A stretch of DNA of 64,000 bases, from the NCBI RefSeq assembly GCF_001905125.1, contig NZ_LWLE01000016.1:1-64000 (forward strand), written 5' to 3'. Of this stretch, positions 47,258 to 56,338 are shown piece by piece. The notes below the pieces were generated by a model. The model ran no database searches, was not told where the DNA came from, and saw nothing but the letters and a program-made list of their open reading frames with translations. Made by a program: the position numbers and the translations under genes. Source of the DNA: Streptomyces sp. TSRI0281 (GTDB taxonomy: Bacteria; Actinomycetota; Actinomycetes; Streptomycetales; Streptomycetaceae). The number at the start of each line of letters is the position of its first letter. The stretch's first letter is position 1.

Positions 47258-47288
47258 ATCATCATCAACCCGTGCGGCCGCCGTCACA

Positions 47289-47822
47289 TCACGGTTCTCC
47301 GGCGGCCCGAGCGGCGTAGGACTTCGCGACCAGTTCCTCCACCAGAGCACCCTTCGCCGCCGAGTACTCCTGCCTGCCCTCGCTGTCGGCACGGAACCGC
47401 TGCGCGAGGGCCACCTTCAACGCGCTGTAGCGCCGGACTTCATCGGGCCGCTGACACAGGTAGTCACGGAGCAGGATGTGATCAAGGTGGGGCTTGGAAC
47501 CTGAGACCACGCCGTACAGGTGATGTTCGGGAGCGGCAGACGGGGCTTGAAAGGCATCCCGTCCCGGAATCCCCAGATCACCTTCGGGCCGGTAACCCTG
47601 CCCGGTGAGCCGGGAGATCAGTTCGGGCATGGCGGCGTCCTCGGCCACCACAATGTCAAGGTCGATGATCGGCTTGGCCGCGCATCCGGGCACGGCTGTG
47701 CTTCCGACATGCTCGATGGATACAGCCAGATCCGCGACGTGAGGTGCAAGTCGCTGCCGCAGATCCTGGAATTGCTCAGCCCATTGGGGGTCGTAGTCGG
47801 TGACCACGATCATGCCAGTCAT
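47289..47822 (-). CDS. GrpB family protein (nucleotidyltransferase fold), carried by the IS
   Basis: This 177-residue protein has the GrpB pattern: VVTDYDPQWAEQFQDLRQRL, SIEHVGSTAVPGCAAKPIIDLDIVV (in two pieces; the GST and D-x-D site of the nucleotidyltransferase fold), HHLYGVV and LLRDYLCQRPDEVRRY. GrpB proteins are common in bacteria and poorly understood. What is odd is the place: it sits between the transposase and the right inverted repeat, so it moves with the element. The motif residues are intact. Confidence 0.85.
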   Translation of the reverse strand: MTGMIVVTDYDPQWAEQFQDLRQRLAPHVADLAVSIEHVGSTAVPGCAAKPIIDLDIVVAEDAAMPELISRLTGQGYRPEGDLGIPGRDAFQAPSAAPEHHLYGVVSGSKPHLDHILLRDYLCQRPDEVRRYSALKVALAQRFRADSEGRQEYSAAKGALVEELVAKSYAARAAGEP

Positions 47823-47894
47823 GCTGGCAGTCTCCCAGGATCGCCAGGGCCCATCGAGTCGCTCCGAGGGCCCTGGTTATCGCGTACCGAGTCG

Positions 47895-48493
47895 TTAGTC
47901 AGCCTCCTCCGTCAACTCGTCCAGAGCCGCACGCGCGAGAGGAACGAACCGCCGCTGCATGTCAGCCACGAGAGGGCCCGTTTCCGCAGCTGAGGAGCGA
48001 TAGCGATCCTTCTGCTCATCAGTCACCGGCCCCTTGCTCAGTTCCATCAGGCACTGAATGGGCGGGTGTATGTGCCGATCTATGGCTTCGGCGTACTCAG
48101 CACCAGCCTGCGCCACACCAGCGGGTCCTTCGAGCTCAACGGCGCTCGCCGCCTGCCGAGCCGCCCGTACCGCATCGATGGCTGCACCACGCCGTATGTC
48201 ATAACGATGCTGGTCATAGGGTTCCAGCGTCAGCCGTGCCCAGTTGCCAGATCGCACCCTGCGCTTCATGAGCCGCATCCATCAAGCCCTGGTAGGCCAC
48301 TTGTCGGCGATCCCGGCGCCACTTCTGGTGCTCGACCCGCGATTCACGAAGCGCAGCGCGATCTTGTGCGGCCTCCTGGCGTATCTGCTGTCTTTCCAGA
48401 GCCTCATTCTTTCGCCGCTCAATCTGCGCCGGTTACAAGTGCCGTCAGTCCGCTGCCCAGCAGCGTGCCGACGAACGCGATGGCCGTGGTCAT
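47895..48493 (-). pseudogene. Membrane-anchored coiled-coil protein gene, twice frameshifted
   Basis: Three frames join into one plausible protein: a membrane helix MTTAIAFVGTLLGSGLTALV from ATG 48493, a charged coiled coil (ERRKNEALERQQIRQEAAQD, HQKWRRDRRQVAYQGLMDAA), and a helical tail (LTLEPYDQHRYDIRRGAAID to ALDELTEEAD). One-base shifts lie near 48430 and near 48230. The TAA stop at 47897-47895 is itself the TTA target site of the insertion sequence, so the insertion left the end intact. I do not know the function. Confidence 0.55.
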
Positions 48494-48656
48494 CCAAGTG
48501 CTCGTCACAGGGAGACATTGTGAAGCACGACCATGCACCCATCCGGGCGATCAGCAGCGCAAGCTCCCTCCGCCCAAGCTCTCTCCGTCCAAGCCGCCCT
48601 CCTCAGGACACGGCGCGGTGTGCTCTTCTGGTGCAGCTTCTCGCTGGTGTAGGCCC

Positions 48657-48823
48657 GCCTCGTCGCGGGCCTGGCGGCACGGATCGGCCGGGCGGTCACC
48701 GTAGCGGGAAAGACCGGTGGGGGAGTGGCCGAGGGGGAGACCTGCACAGGCCTGGACATCGGTCTCTTGGTCAAGGTCCTCGCAGGGGGCGCCGGAATCC
48801 TGAGCGGCACGCGCATCCGCTGA
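48657..48823 (+). repeat. Degenerate gene tail, copy B (matches 44308-44475)
   Basis: This copy keeps one open frame, LAARIGRAVTVAGKTGG, GETCTGLDIGLLVKVLAGGA and GTRIR before TGA 48821-48823, but an in-frame TAG at about 48651 precedes it and no start exists. It is the tail of an unknown protein. The direct copy at 44308 has decayed further. Confidence 0.55.
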
Positions 48824-48957
48824 CGAGCGCCCTGCCGGGTACCGGCGGCTGCTGATCTGTCTCAGCGAAGGCTGATCGATTCTCACCGAAGGTTGGGTGA
48901 CTGCTCTGGCCCCGACTCGCTCGGCGGCACGCGTTCACGGCGAGTGGTGGAAATGCG

Positions 48958-49637
48958 GTGGACAAAGATCGCGCGAGCGCCAGACTCACCCATGTGGAAA
49001 GACTGCTGGTGGATGTGGAGAGCGTCACTACGCGGTTGGTACGTCGATTCGGTCCCCAGGTTGCCGAATGGTGCGCCGACACGCCCGATCTCGTCGCGCG
49101 GCTTGCGTCCCAGTGGGGGCTTTCGCTCGGTGAACCCCTCCCGGACGGTGCTTCGTCGGGGTCGCTCCGCCTCCGCTGCCGACGCGTGTGCTGCGTGGGC
49201 GGTGCCAGGAGGCCTTCACCCGGGTGGGCAGGCGGCTGTCCGAGCCTGCGATCAGCGCACGGATGGACGTCACCGCGTGGGACAGGGCGATCCAGCGGTG
49301 CGAGCGGCTGCTGGACACGGAGGCGACCACTGTGTTGCTCCACGGTGACCTGCACCTGGGCAACGTCCTGGATGGCGGCGCGGAGCGCGGTCTCATGGCC
49401 ATCGACCCGAAAGCCTGTGTCGGTGATCCGTGCTTCGACGCCGTGGACTACGTCGTAGCCGGCGCCGGGCTGGAGGGCGTCGACACCCGCTGCGCGCGCG
49501 TGGCGGCGGCATGCGGGCTCGACGGCGACCGGCTCCATGCCTGGAGTCAGGTGATCGCGCCATTTGCGGCCATCGCCCACCTCGGTGGCAGTGGTGAGGA
49601 ACCGGTGATCGATGAACTGCTCACGTTGACCCGGTGA
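48958..49637 (+). pseudogene. Aminoglycoside/hydroxyurea phosphotransferase with internal deletion
   Basis: The N-terminal frame gives LVRRFGPQVAEWCADTPDLV and LSLGEPLPDGASS, the start of the APH(6)/hydroxyurea kinase family. The C-terminal frame gives EAFTRVGRRLSEPAI, catalytic LLHGDLHLGNVLDGG and AIDPKACVGDPCFDAVDYV. About 100 residues with the ATP-binding lysine are missing at the switch near 49170-49190, so this is a deletion, not only a shift. The kinase cannot work. Confidence 0.65.
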
Positions 49638-49745
49638 GCACACCCGGTATTCCCGATCGCCTCGTGGGCCGGCGGCTCCTGGCTGATCGGGCGGTTCAGA
49701 ACCTCGATGAAATCTCGTTCGGCTGCACGGTTCGGGTTCTCCTTC

Positions 49746-50186
49746 TCAGCGCAGTTGCTCGGCCAGCCCCACGATGATGCCCTCCGGTCCCCGGACGTAG
49801 CAGAGCAGGTAGCTGTCCTCGAACCGGGCGATCTCGCCGACGAGTTCGGCGCCGTGAGGGCGCAGACGGGCAACGGTGCCCTCGATGTCGTCGACGGCGA
49901 ACATGACGCGGTGCGTGCCCAGAATGTTGTGCGGCCGGTTGCGCGGCCCGGCGCTGATCACCGCGGGGCTGCGGTACTTCGCCAGCTCGAGCCGGCTGTG
50001 GCCGTCCGGGGTCCGGACCATCGCGATGTCGCAGTGGACGCCGTCGAGTCCGGTGCACTGGTCGGCGAAGAGGCCCTCGATCTCCGCCCTGCCCTCCAGC
50101 TCCATGCCGAGTTCCACGAAGAACGCAATGGCGGCCTCCATGTCCTCGACGACGATGCCGACGTTGTCCATCCGCTGAATCGCCAT
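49746..50186 (-). CDS. VOC (glyoxalase-like) family protein
   Basis: This 146-residue protein from ATG 50186 has GGAG eight bases upstream. It has two glyoxalase modules, MDNVGIVVEDMEAAIAFFVELG and HRVMFAVDDIEGTVARLRPHG, with metal-site candidates His/Glu in RLELAKY and YVRGPEGIIVGLAE. The pattern is closest to lactoylglutathione-lyase-like and bleomycin-resistance-like proteins. It stands alone and the substrate is unknown. Confidence 0.78.
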   Translation of the reverse strand: MAIQRMDNVGIVVEDMEAAIAFFVELGMELEGRAEIEGLFADQCTGLDGVHCDIAMVRTPDGHSRLELAKYRSPAVISAGPRNRPHNILGTHRVMFAVDDIEGTVARLRPHGAELVGEIARFEDSYLLCYVRGPEGIIVGLAEQLR

Positions 50187-50534
50187 GCTGGATTCTCCTT
50201 CTTTCTCGTGCGGCCGGTGGTGGCCGCTGATGTCCCTGGGACGGAGCCGGTGGAACGTTCTCGACATCCTCAGACCGCCGAACGCCGAAAATCTGGATCG
50301 CGCTTCAGCACCGCTACACCAGACCCGTGGGCCAGGCGTCACCACCGAGAGTGACTGCGGCGCAGCGACCGCTCCGCCCGGGACCTGCCGCTGTCCGCTG
50401 CGCTGTCCCCGTACACACGGCGCCGACAACACGAGCCCCCGGGTGCGACCTTTCGGTTTCGGGGTGGGGGTTCTCTGTGAGGTCCCCACCTGGGGTGACC
50501 GGGGTGACCGGGGTGACCGGGGTGACCTGTCGTT
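50187..50534. other. Intergenic region with a 9-bp tandem repeat
   Basis: No gene is supported here. The left end holds the VOC ribosome site. The rest is the downstream side of the DUF1963-like gene and contains the 9-bp repeat at 50492-50527. Confidence 0.4.
50492..50527. repeat. 9-bp tandem repeat, four copies
   Basis: GGGGTGACC is repeated four times without error at 50492-50527. It lies just downstream of a minus-strand gene stop at 50535. It is too short and uniform for CRISPR. Slippage is the likely origin. Confidence 0.9.
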
Positions 50535-51356
50535 TTATGTGCTCTGGATGCGCAGCCCGGTGCGCTGGGTGTGTATTCGGCACATGAACAGATACAAGGT
50601 TCCGACATCACCCCACATCGCGTCGGTGAGCTCGCTCGGCGGGATCTGCAGCAGCAGCTCCATCGGCATAGTGCATTCCGTGCAGACCGGTGTTTCGTCC
50701 CCGCCGTTCGCCCAGTACGGGTATCCGCCGATCGCCACTCCCGCATTGCGCAGGTGCGGCGCTCGGGCACGCTCTTGCGTCAGACCGAGCGCGGCGTGGT
50801 CGACGACGCGCCGGTTCGCCCATGCCTCGTGGGAGCCGCTGTCGCCCGGTACAAGGTCCCAGAGTTCAGGGCAGTGCAGGCGCATTCCCACCGTGTCGGG
50901 CAGTGACTTCTCCAGGCGTGGAACCGCGTGGTGTTCCTCGAAGCCGGGCTCGGTGCCGTGCATCAGAACCTCGGGGCGCCGCAGCGCCGTGTAGGAACGT
51001 ACGAGCCATCCGCCCCGTTCGCGTTTCCGTCCCCACGGGTGGCATGTCCAGCAGTAGAAGAACGTGAAGAACGGGACGGGGAGCCTGTTGTGCAGGCCGT
51101 CGCGGGAGTGGTCGACCTGCGCGACGAACGTGAGGTCGTCGGCACAGCCGTCGCACAGGGGCCAGGTCTCGCCCTCCTCCACCGTCGGGAACCCGCCGAA
51201 CCGCGTGGTGGCGAGCTCCCGGGTCACATGGGACTGCGCGGGAACGGGTGGAGGAGCGGCGTGCCGCCGACGGCTTCCACGCGCACGTGTCTCGGGCGGG
51301 TTTTGGGCCGGCTCGAATACGGTGCGCGTCCGCATCAGCGGCCGCAACAACTGCAC
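50535..51356 (-). CDS. DUF1963-like protein
   Basis: The protein has the family's FGGFPTVEEGETWPLCDGC opening, DLTFVAQVDHS strand, a cysteine-rich FFYCWTCHP region and a final segment with PVCTECTMPMELLLQI and GDVGTLYLFMC. These are the repeating strands and paired cysteines of DUF1963 (YwqG-like) proteins, which are uncharacterised. GTG 51356 has AGGAGG nine bases upstream and is preferred over ATG 51383. There is no signal peptide. Confidence 0.65.
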   Translation of the reverse strand: MQLLRPLMRTRTVFEPAQNPPETRARGSRRRHAAPPPVPAQSHVTRELATTRFGGFPTVEEGETWPLCDGCADDLTFVAQVDHSRDGLHNRLPVPFFTFFYCWTCHPWGRKRERGGWLVRSYTALRRPEVLMHGTEPGFEEHHAVPRLEKSLPDTVGMRLHCPELWDLVPGDSGSHEAWANRRVVDHAALGLTQERARAPHLRNAGVAIGGYPYWANGGDETPVCTECTMPMELLLQIPPSELTDAMWGDVGTLYLFMCRIHTQRTGLRIQST

Positions 51357-51575
51357 GACGTGTTCCTCCTGAAGTGCGGGCATGCACGCATCGTATGCGC
51401 GGACAGCAGCCGCACGGCGGTGAGTGTGGAGGCCGGTGGCCGGTCAGTTCTGACTCCATACTCCCGTGGGTGTCGTTTCACGCCACCGTCCTGTGCCTCC
51501 GCCTGTCATCTGTCTGCCACATTCATCCAACAGCCTCCGCCACGATTGAGCGCGAGCGGCTCTCGGGCAAGCGCC

Positions 51576-52256
51576 CTACGCCCGTGGGACTGGGGCGGCC
51601 AGACCGCTTTCCCAGGCCCAGGCGGCGATGCCCACCCGGTTGTGGGCCTTCAGTTTCGCCTGGATGTTCGCGATGTGGGTCTTGGCTGTGCCCGCTGAGA
51701 TGAAGAGCGCCTCGCCGATCTGGGCGTTGGTGAGACCCTGGGCGACCAGACGGGCGATCTCCTGCTCCCGGGCGGTGAGTGGCGAGGGAGTCGTGGGCGC
51801 TGCTGGAGCGGCGGCGGGGGCGAGGGTCTGGAGCAGGCGGACCGTGATCTGGGGGCTGATGAGGATGTCCCCGGCCATCGCCGCTCGGACACCCTCGATG
51901 AGCAGCCCGGGGCCCGAGCGCTTGAGCAGGAACCCGCAGGCGCCGTCGTGCAGTGCCGTGCGTACGTAGTCGTCGTGGTCGAAGGTGGTGACGACGAGGA
52001 CACGCAGGGGGTCGGGTACGTCGGGGCCGGCGAGGCGGCGGGTGAGTTCGAGGCCGTCCAGGCCCGGCATCCGGATGTCGGCGAGGATCAGGTCGGGGCG
52101 CAGGGTGCGGGCGAGGTCAACGGCGGTGAGGCCGTCCGCCGCCTCGCCGACCACGGTCATGTCGGGCTGCGAGCCGAGAATCAGGCGGAAGCCGCTGCGT
52201 ACGTCCTCCTGGTCGTCGGCGATCAGGATGCGGGTCGGACCGAGGGGCGTCGTCAT
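51576..52256 (-). CDS. NarL/LuxR-family response regulator
   Basis: This 226-residue protein has a receiver with DDQ acidic pair, phospho-acceptor in LILADIRMPGLDG, TTF and K in FLLKRSGP, followed by a LuxR helix-turn-helix (LTAREQEIARLVAQGLTNAQ and SAGTAKTHIANIQAKL). Its ATG overlaps the stop of the kinase gene (ATGA). It is the DNA-binding half of a streptomycete two-component pair. Confidence 0.88.
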   Translation of the reverse strand: MTTPLGPTRILIADDQEDVRSGFRLILGSQPDMTVVGEAADGLTAVDLARTLRPDLILADIRMPGLDGLELTRRLAGPDVPDPLRVLVVTTFDHDDYVRTALHDGACGFLLKRSGPGLLIEGVRAAMAGDILISPQITVRLLQTLAPAAAPAAPTTPSPLTAREQEIARLVAQGLTNAQIGEALFISAGTAKTHIANIQAKLKAHNRVGIAAWAWESGLAAPVPRA

Positions 52257-53365
52257 GATGTCTCTTTCGGGAGAGTGGCAGGCAGGACGGCGATGAGCTG
52301 CCAGCCACCGTTGCCGTGCGGCCCCGCCGAGAGAGTTCCGCCGAGGGCCTCGGCGTGCTCGGTGAGGGCCGGGAGGCCGAGGCCGCCCCGGGAGACGCGG
52401 CGGCGGGCCGGGCCGGGGCGGGCGCCGCGGTCGTTGGTGACGCGGATCTCCACGGTGGAGGCCATGGGGGTGAGTGTGACGGTGGCGCGTGGGGCGTCGG
52501 GGGCGTGTCGGCGGATGTTGGTCAGTGCCTCGACGACGATGCGGTACGCGGCGGAGCCGGCCTCGCGGGAGAGCGCCTCCGGGACCAGGGGAGGCAGGTC
52601 CAGATGTACCTCGGTGGTTCCGGCTGAGGTGAAGTTCGCTGTGAGTAGAGGCAGTTGGGACACATCGGGGAGCGGCTCGGTGGCGGGTGTCGCCGGACCG
52701 TGCAGCATCTGTACGGTCCGGTCCATCGCGGCCAGGGCGCTCAGGCCCGCCTTCTCGATGCGTTCCAGGGCGAGCACCGCGTGGGAGGGGTCGGTGGCGG
52801 CGACGAAGCGGGCCGCCTGGGCCTGGACGACGATCCCGCTGATGTCATGGGCGACGAAGTCGTGCAGGTCGCGGGACAGCTGAAGACGCTGGGCGCTGCG
52901 GGCCTCGGCCACCGCGCTTCGGCGTCGGAGTTGCTGGCGGCGGGGGTAGGCGCCGGCCGCCACGGCGGCGGTTACGGGAAGCAGCCAGAAGGTGGCGATT
53001 CCGATGGATTCCAGGAAGGACTCACCGGTGACCAGCGGCAGCGGCCAGAGGGTCACCGCGAGGGCGGTCAGAGGGAGGGCCCACTTGAGTTCGCGCAGGG
53101 GCGACCAGCGGGCGACCGCGACCAGGAGGAGCAGCAGGACAGCAATCTCCGCCAGCTTCCAGCCGGAGCCGAAACCAGCCTTCGGCAGGGCGAAGCTGGT
53201 GATCAGGGAGAGGACCGCGCAGACCGTCGTCGGGCGGGCGAGGTGGCTGAGCCGTTGACGAACTGCCGCGCGGGGGCAGCCAACGGCCCACACCAGCGTG
53301 CCCGCGGCCGCGACCGAGGGCAGAGCGCCAAGCACCTTGACGGCCGGGCCGGTTGATTCCCACAT
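52253..53365 (-). CDS. NarL-type sensor histidine kinase (HisKA_3)
   Basis: From ATG 53365 the product has 370 residues: four to five membrane helices in the first half, the HisKA_3 box RLQLSRDLHDFVAHDISGIV and a short HATPase with EALTNIRRHAPDA and GGLGLPALTEHAEALGG. This is the common actinobacterial type paired with LuxR regulators. The longer frame upstream of 53365 is not supported. The signal is unknown. A secreted protein is encoded divergently 182 bases away and may be a target. Confidence 0.85.
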   Translation of the reverse strand: MWESTGPAVKVLGALPSVAAAGTLVWAVGCPRAAVRQRLSHLARPTTVCAVLSLITSFALPKAGFGSGWKLAEIAVLLLLLVAVARWSPLRELKWALPLTALAVTLWPLPLVTGESFLESIGIATFWLLPVTAAVAAGAYPRRQQLRRRSAVAEARSAQRLQLSRDLHDFVAHDISGIVVQAQAARFVAATDPSHAVLALERIEKAGLSALAAMDRTVQMLHGPATPATEPLPDVSQLPLLTANFTSAGTTEVHLDLPPLVPEALSREAGSAAYRIVVEALTNIRRHAPDAPRATVTLTPMASTVEIRVTNDRGARPGPARRRVSRGGLGLPALTEHAEALGGTLSAGPHGNGGWQLIAVLPATLPKETS

Positions 53366-53547
53366 GGTGATCAGCGTACGGGTGTGCGATATGGCGGGGC
53401 TCTCTGCCGAACGGCATAGGAGGGCCGGGCGGCGGCGTGATCTTTGTGCCGATCGGCAGATGGGATCGCAGGGGAGCCAAGGGTGAAGCTTGAGCCGTTC
53501 AGCCGACCGCGGCAACACAAACGCCCTCCAGAACACGGGAGTTCATC

Positions 53548-54210
53548 ATGCGTAACACCGCAATCGGCGCTACGGCAGCCGTCGTCATTCTCGCCGGACT
53601 GGTCGCCGCCGGTCCCGCAGCCCCGGCTCCGGCCCCCGCCGCGTCCACGTCCGCTGCATCCGCTGAGAAGAAGCCGACGAAGACCGCGAGCGTCCACGGG
53701 AAGGCGCGGGTCTCCTACATCGAGTCGATCAACGACGACATTCGCTTTGCCATCGACGCCGAACAGACGCCGTTCACCCGGCCGGTGCCGCCCAGGGCCC
53801 CCGAGGGACTGTCCACAGATGCCCGGGGCACGCTGAAGTTCTCCCACACCCCCCGAAGCGGAGCCGCAGGGTGGGCGGAGGCCCGGGTGGACTGCCTGGT
53901 CACCAGCGGCCGGACGGCGACCCTGACCGCAGTCGTCACGAAGTCGAACGTCGAAGAGGTCGGCGCCCGGCTGGGCATCAGCGTCCAGCAGGGCGGGAAG
54001 GGTGAGCCGGACCGGCTCGGCTTCTCCTGGGGTGTGGTGAACGTCGACCCCGAGCACGTCGACGAGAGCGGCCAGCCCGTCAGGCCACAGGCCGGTACGT
54101 GCATGGCCCCCGCACCGTTCACGACCGTGATCAGGGGCGGCTTCAAGGTGGTCCACGCCGAGATCACCAAGTCTCCCGCGCAGCCCGAGGCGCCGATCCG
54201 CCGTGGCTGA
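53548..54210 (+). CDS. Secreted protein of unknown function
   Basis: This 220-residue protein has a signal peptide (MRNTAIGATAAVVILAGLVA) and an Ala/Pro/Ser-rich stretch to about residue 50. A beta-rich domain follows, with RVSYIESINDDIRFAIDAE, LKFSHTPRSGAAGWAEARVD and ISVQQGG. It has two cysteines in the mature part, far apart. It is divergent from a LuxR-type two-component system, which suggests but does not prove linked control. I do not recognise the domain. Confidence 0.65.
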   Translation: MRNTAIGATAAVVILAGLVAAGPAAPAPAPAASTSAASAEKKPTKTASVHGKARVSYIESINDDIRFAIDAEQTPFTRPVPPRAPEGLSTDARGTLKFSHTPRSGAAGWAEARVDCLVTSGRTATLTAVVTKSNVEEVGARLGISVQQGGKGEPDRLGFSWGVVNVDPEHVDESGQPVRPQAGTCMAPAPFTTVIRGGFKVVHAEITKSPAQPEAPIRRG

Positions 54211-54762
54211 CACTCTGCTCACCGGGGCGCCCGTACCGGCCGCGCCGCAGGTCCCCCGTTCCATCGGCTGACTCCTGCTGCGCCGCCCGCAGCGATTCTC
54301 ACCAAGGTGTCCGAACGAGAAATGGTGAACCTCTTGGAGCAGCGGCCGGCCTGTACACCTTGGTCGGGCATTCGATGAGACGGGTGCGTAACGCCCGGTG
54401 AGAATCTCCGTTCAGCAGCGTGAGAATCACCAGGTCGCTCACCGTCAGGAGCGTTACGGGAGCCGGTATTGACCATGGCGCGGAGTGTTCGCCGGTACGG
54501 CACCACGCCCGCGGGGCGTCCATGCGGGATCGGCGTCTCCCCGCGACAGGCTGATGGAGTCCTCCCCCACAGGGGACGCCGCGCCCCGACAGTCCCTCAG
54601 GCAGCACATATGAACAGCCGTTCGGGCGAGTCCACGGGACCTTGCGACTGCTTTCCCGTCGCAGAACCGAGTCCGAGTCCGAGTCCGGGGCCGGGGCCGG
54701 CGCTCAGACGGTGACCTGGGGCTGGTCCGGGCTGAGGTAGTACACGGCGGTCTGTCCGGCGT
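54211..54762. other. 550-base gap with a possible minus-strand gene tail
   Basis: No intact gene is seen. On the minus strand a frame ends AGQTAVYYLSPDQPQVTV at TGA 54706-54704, which reads like a real C-terminus but runs upstream into antisense of the regulator relic at 54763. A short CCGAGT/GGGGCC-rich spot lies near 54670-54700. Confidence 0.3.
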
Positions 54763-55231
54763 GTGGAGCGAGCAGGCCCTCCGCCTGCGGGCCCTCCCAC
54801 GGCCGCCGAAGGTGATCGTGCTGACCACCTTCGACCTCGACGAGTACGTCCACGACGCGCTGACCGCAGGAGCCGACGGTTTCCTCCTCAAGGATGCCGA
54901 CCCCGCCGAGATGGTGCGCGCGGTGCATCTGGTCGCCGCAGGGTCCGCCATGCTCCACCCGCACGCCGCACGTGCCCTCATCGACCGCCACCACCGCACC
55001 GCCCGCCCCCGCACCGCCACGGCCCGAACACTCATCGGCCGGCTCACGGCGCGCGAACGGGACGTGTTCGGCCTGCTCGCCGAAGGCACACCAACGCCGA
55101 CATCGCCCGGACGCTCGGTATGCGGGAAAGCACCGTCAAAAGCCCACGTCAGCCGCGTCCTCGCCGCGCTGGAGGTCACCAATCGCGTCCAGGCCGCCCT
55201 CCTGGCGCGCGACGCCGGTCTTACGCCCTGA
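54763..55231 (+). pseudogene. LuxR-type response regulator remnant, twice frameshifted
   Basis: The frame gives the second half of a receiver (KVIVLTTFDLDEYVHDAL, DGFLLKDADPAEMVRAV) and LTARERDVFGLLAEG. It then loses the helix-turn-helix to a shift: the next frame holds TNADIARTLGMRESTVKS, and the first frame resumes with HVSRVLAALEVTNRVQAALL. The two shifts compensate each other. The N-terminal half, with the phospho-acceptor aspartate, is missing. No kinase partner is present. Confidence 0.65.
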
Positions 55232-55732
55232 AAAGGCCCCGCCTGACCGGCGCGGTTCCGGTCGAGTCCTTGTCCTGGCGCGTGGTGCATCCGCCCGGCG
55301 GGGCCCTGCGACACCACCGGTCCGTCGGCATCGCATTGTGTGGCGAACGCCCCGGCCAATGAGTTGCCGGTTGCGGGCACGCTGCCGACGCAAGCGTGAA
55401 TGCGCTTGTCGCAGTGGGCGGCCATACGCTGAACTGCTTCCACTTGTTGTCCGCGCGACCGACGGCGTTTCTTGCGGATCGGCTGGCGGTCGAACACGGG
55501 GAGCGGCCGCCGGCCGGGTTCGCTCCGGGCCGTCAGGGGCGCCGGAGGGCGATCTCCGGGTTCGCCGGTGACGGTCCGTCGAGCAGGGGCTGCTCCATGG
55601 CCTTCAGCCGCAGGTCGAAGAAGGCGGACATGGTCCGGGTGCGGCGTGTGGAGCACCGCTACGGCAAGCGTGCGAAGGCCGCCGGTGCGGCCGGAGCCGC
55701 CCGACCGCACAGACGAGTGGCCCTGCGGCGGT
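55232..55732. other. 500-base gap with no supported gene
   Basis: Frames on both strands are shadows with high Arg/Gly/Ala content. I see no start, no motif and no strong hairpin. Confidence 0.4.
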
Positions 55733-56338
55733 TCACGCCGCAGTCAGCAAAGGGCGCAGCGGGCCGTCCTTCAGCCGGGCTGCGAGCGTGTTCTGCTTGC
55801 GCCGCACGGCCCAGGTGGCGGGGAGGGCGACGAGGGCGCCGACGGCGAGCCCGACGAGGACGTCGTGCGGGTAGTGCACACCGACCCAGATCCGGGAGGC
55901 CGCCATCAGGACCGCCGCCACGAGGGCGATGAGACCCAGTCGGCGCGATACGAGGAGCAACGCGACGGCCGCAGCCCCCGCGAGGGTGGCGTGGTTGCTG
56001 GGGAAGGACCAGTCACCGGGTGCGGGGCACGCTTCGAGGGTGACCACGGCGAGGCGCTGGCAGGGCCGGTCCTCGCGGACGGCGAGTTTCAGCAGGGAGT
56101 CGACGCCGAAGGCGAGGACGGTGACCAGGGGGACGGCGAGGGCGGTGACGGCCGCCGGGGTGCCCGCGCGGCGGGCCTGCCACCACGCGACGAGCATGAG
56201 CAGCGCGAAGATGCCCAGCCCGTAGGCCGACCAGCCGGTGATCAGGCTGTCGACCCAGGCGGGGGACCGGTGGGCAAGGTCGACGATGTCGAGGTAGACG
56301 GGGCCGTCGATGGCCGTGCCGTCGTACGGGGGAGTCAT
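55733..56338 (-). CDS. PAP2 family phosphatase
   Basis: From ATG 56338 the protein has 201 residues and about five to six membrane helices. It has the three acid-phosphatase motifs: KLAVREDRPCQ, PSNHATLAG with the catalytic histidine, and SRIWVGVHYPHDVLVG. Such enzymes remove phosphate from lipids, for example undecaprenyl or phosphatidyl phosphates, at the outer face. The start overlaps the DedA stop by one base (TGATG), so the two are coupled. Confidence 0.85.
   Translation of the reverse strand: MTPPYDGTAIDGPVYLDIVDLAHRSPAWVDSLITGWSAYGLGIFALLMLVAWWQARRAGTPAAVTALAVPLVTVLAFGVDSLLKLAVREDRPCQRLAVVTLEACPAPGDWSFPSNHATLAGAAAVALLLVSRRLGLIALVAAVLMAASRIWVGVHYPHDVLVGLAVGALVALPATWAVRRKQNTLAARLKDGPLRPLLTAA

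Larger units (their letters stand above)
46221..47894 (-). mobile_element. IS5-family-like element with GrpB passenger gene
   Basis: The element is bounded by perfect 16-bp terminal inverted repeats, CGACTCGGTACGCGAT at 46221-46236 and its complement at 47879-47894. A direct TTA lies outside each (46218-46220 and 47895-47897), as expected for a 3-bp TNA target duplication. Inside are a DDE transposase and, upstream in the same direction, a GrpB-family gene. No second pair of inverted repeats encloses the transposase alone. At 1,674 bp it is longer than a usual single-gene element, the extra being the passenger. Confidence 0.75.

Noticed and set aside
50492..50527. Considered as a CRISPR or iteron array
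   Set aside because: Four perfect 9-bp units with no spacers and no replication gene nearby; simple slippage repeat.
54660..54710. Pro/Ser/Gly repeat frame from GAGTCC and GGGGCC units
   Set aside because: Short simple sequence with no gene context.
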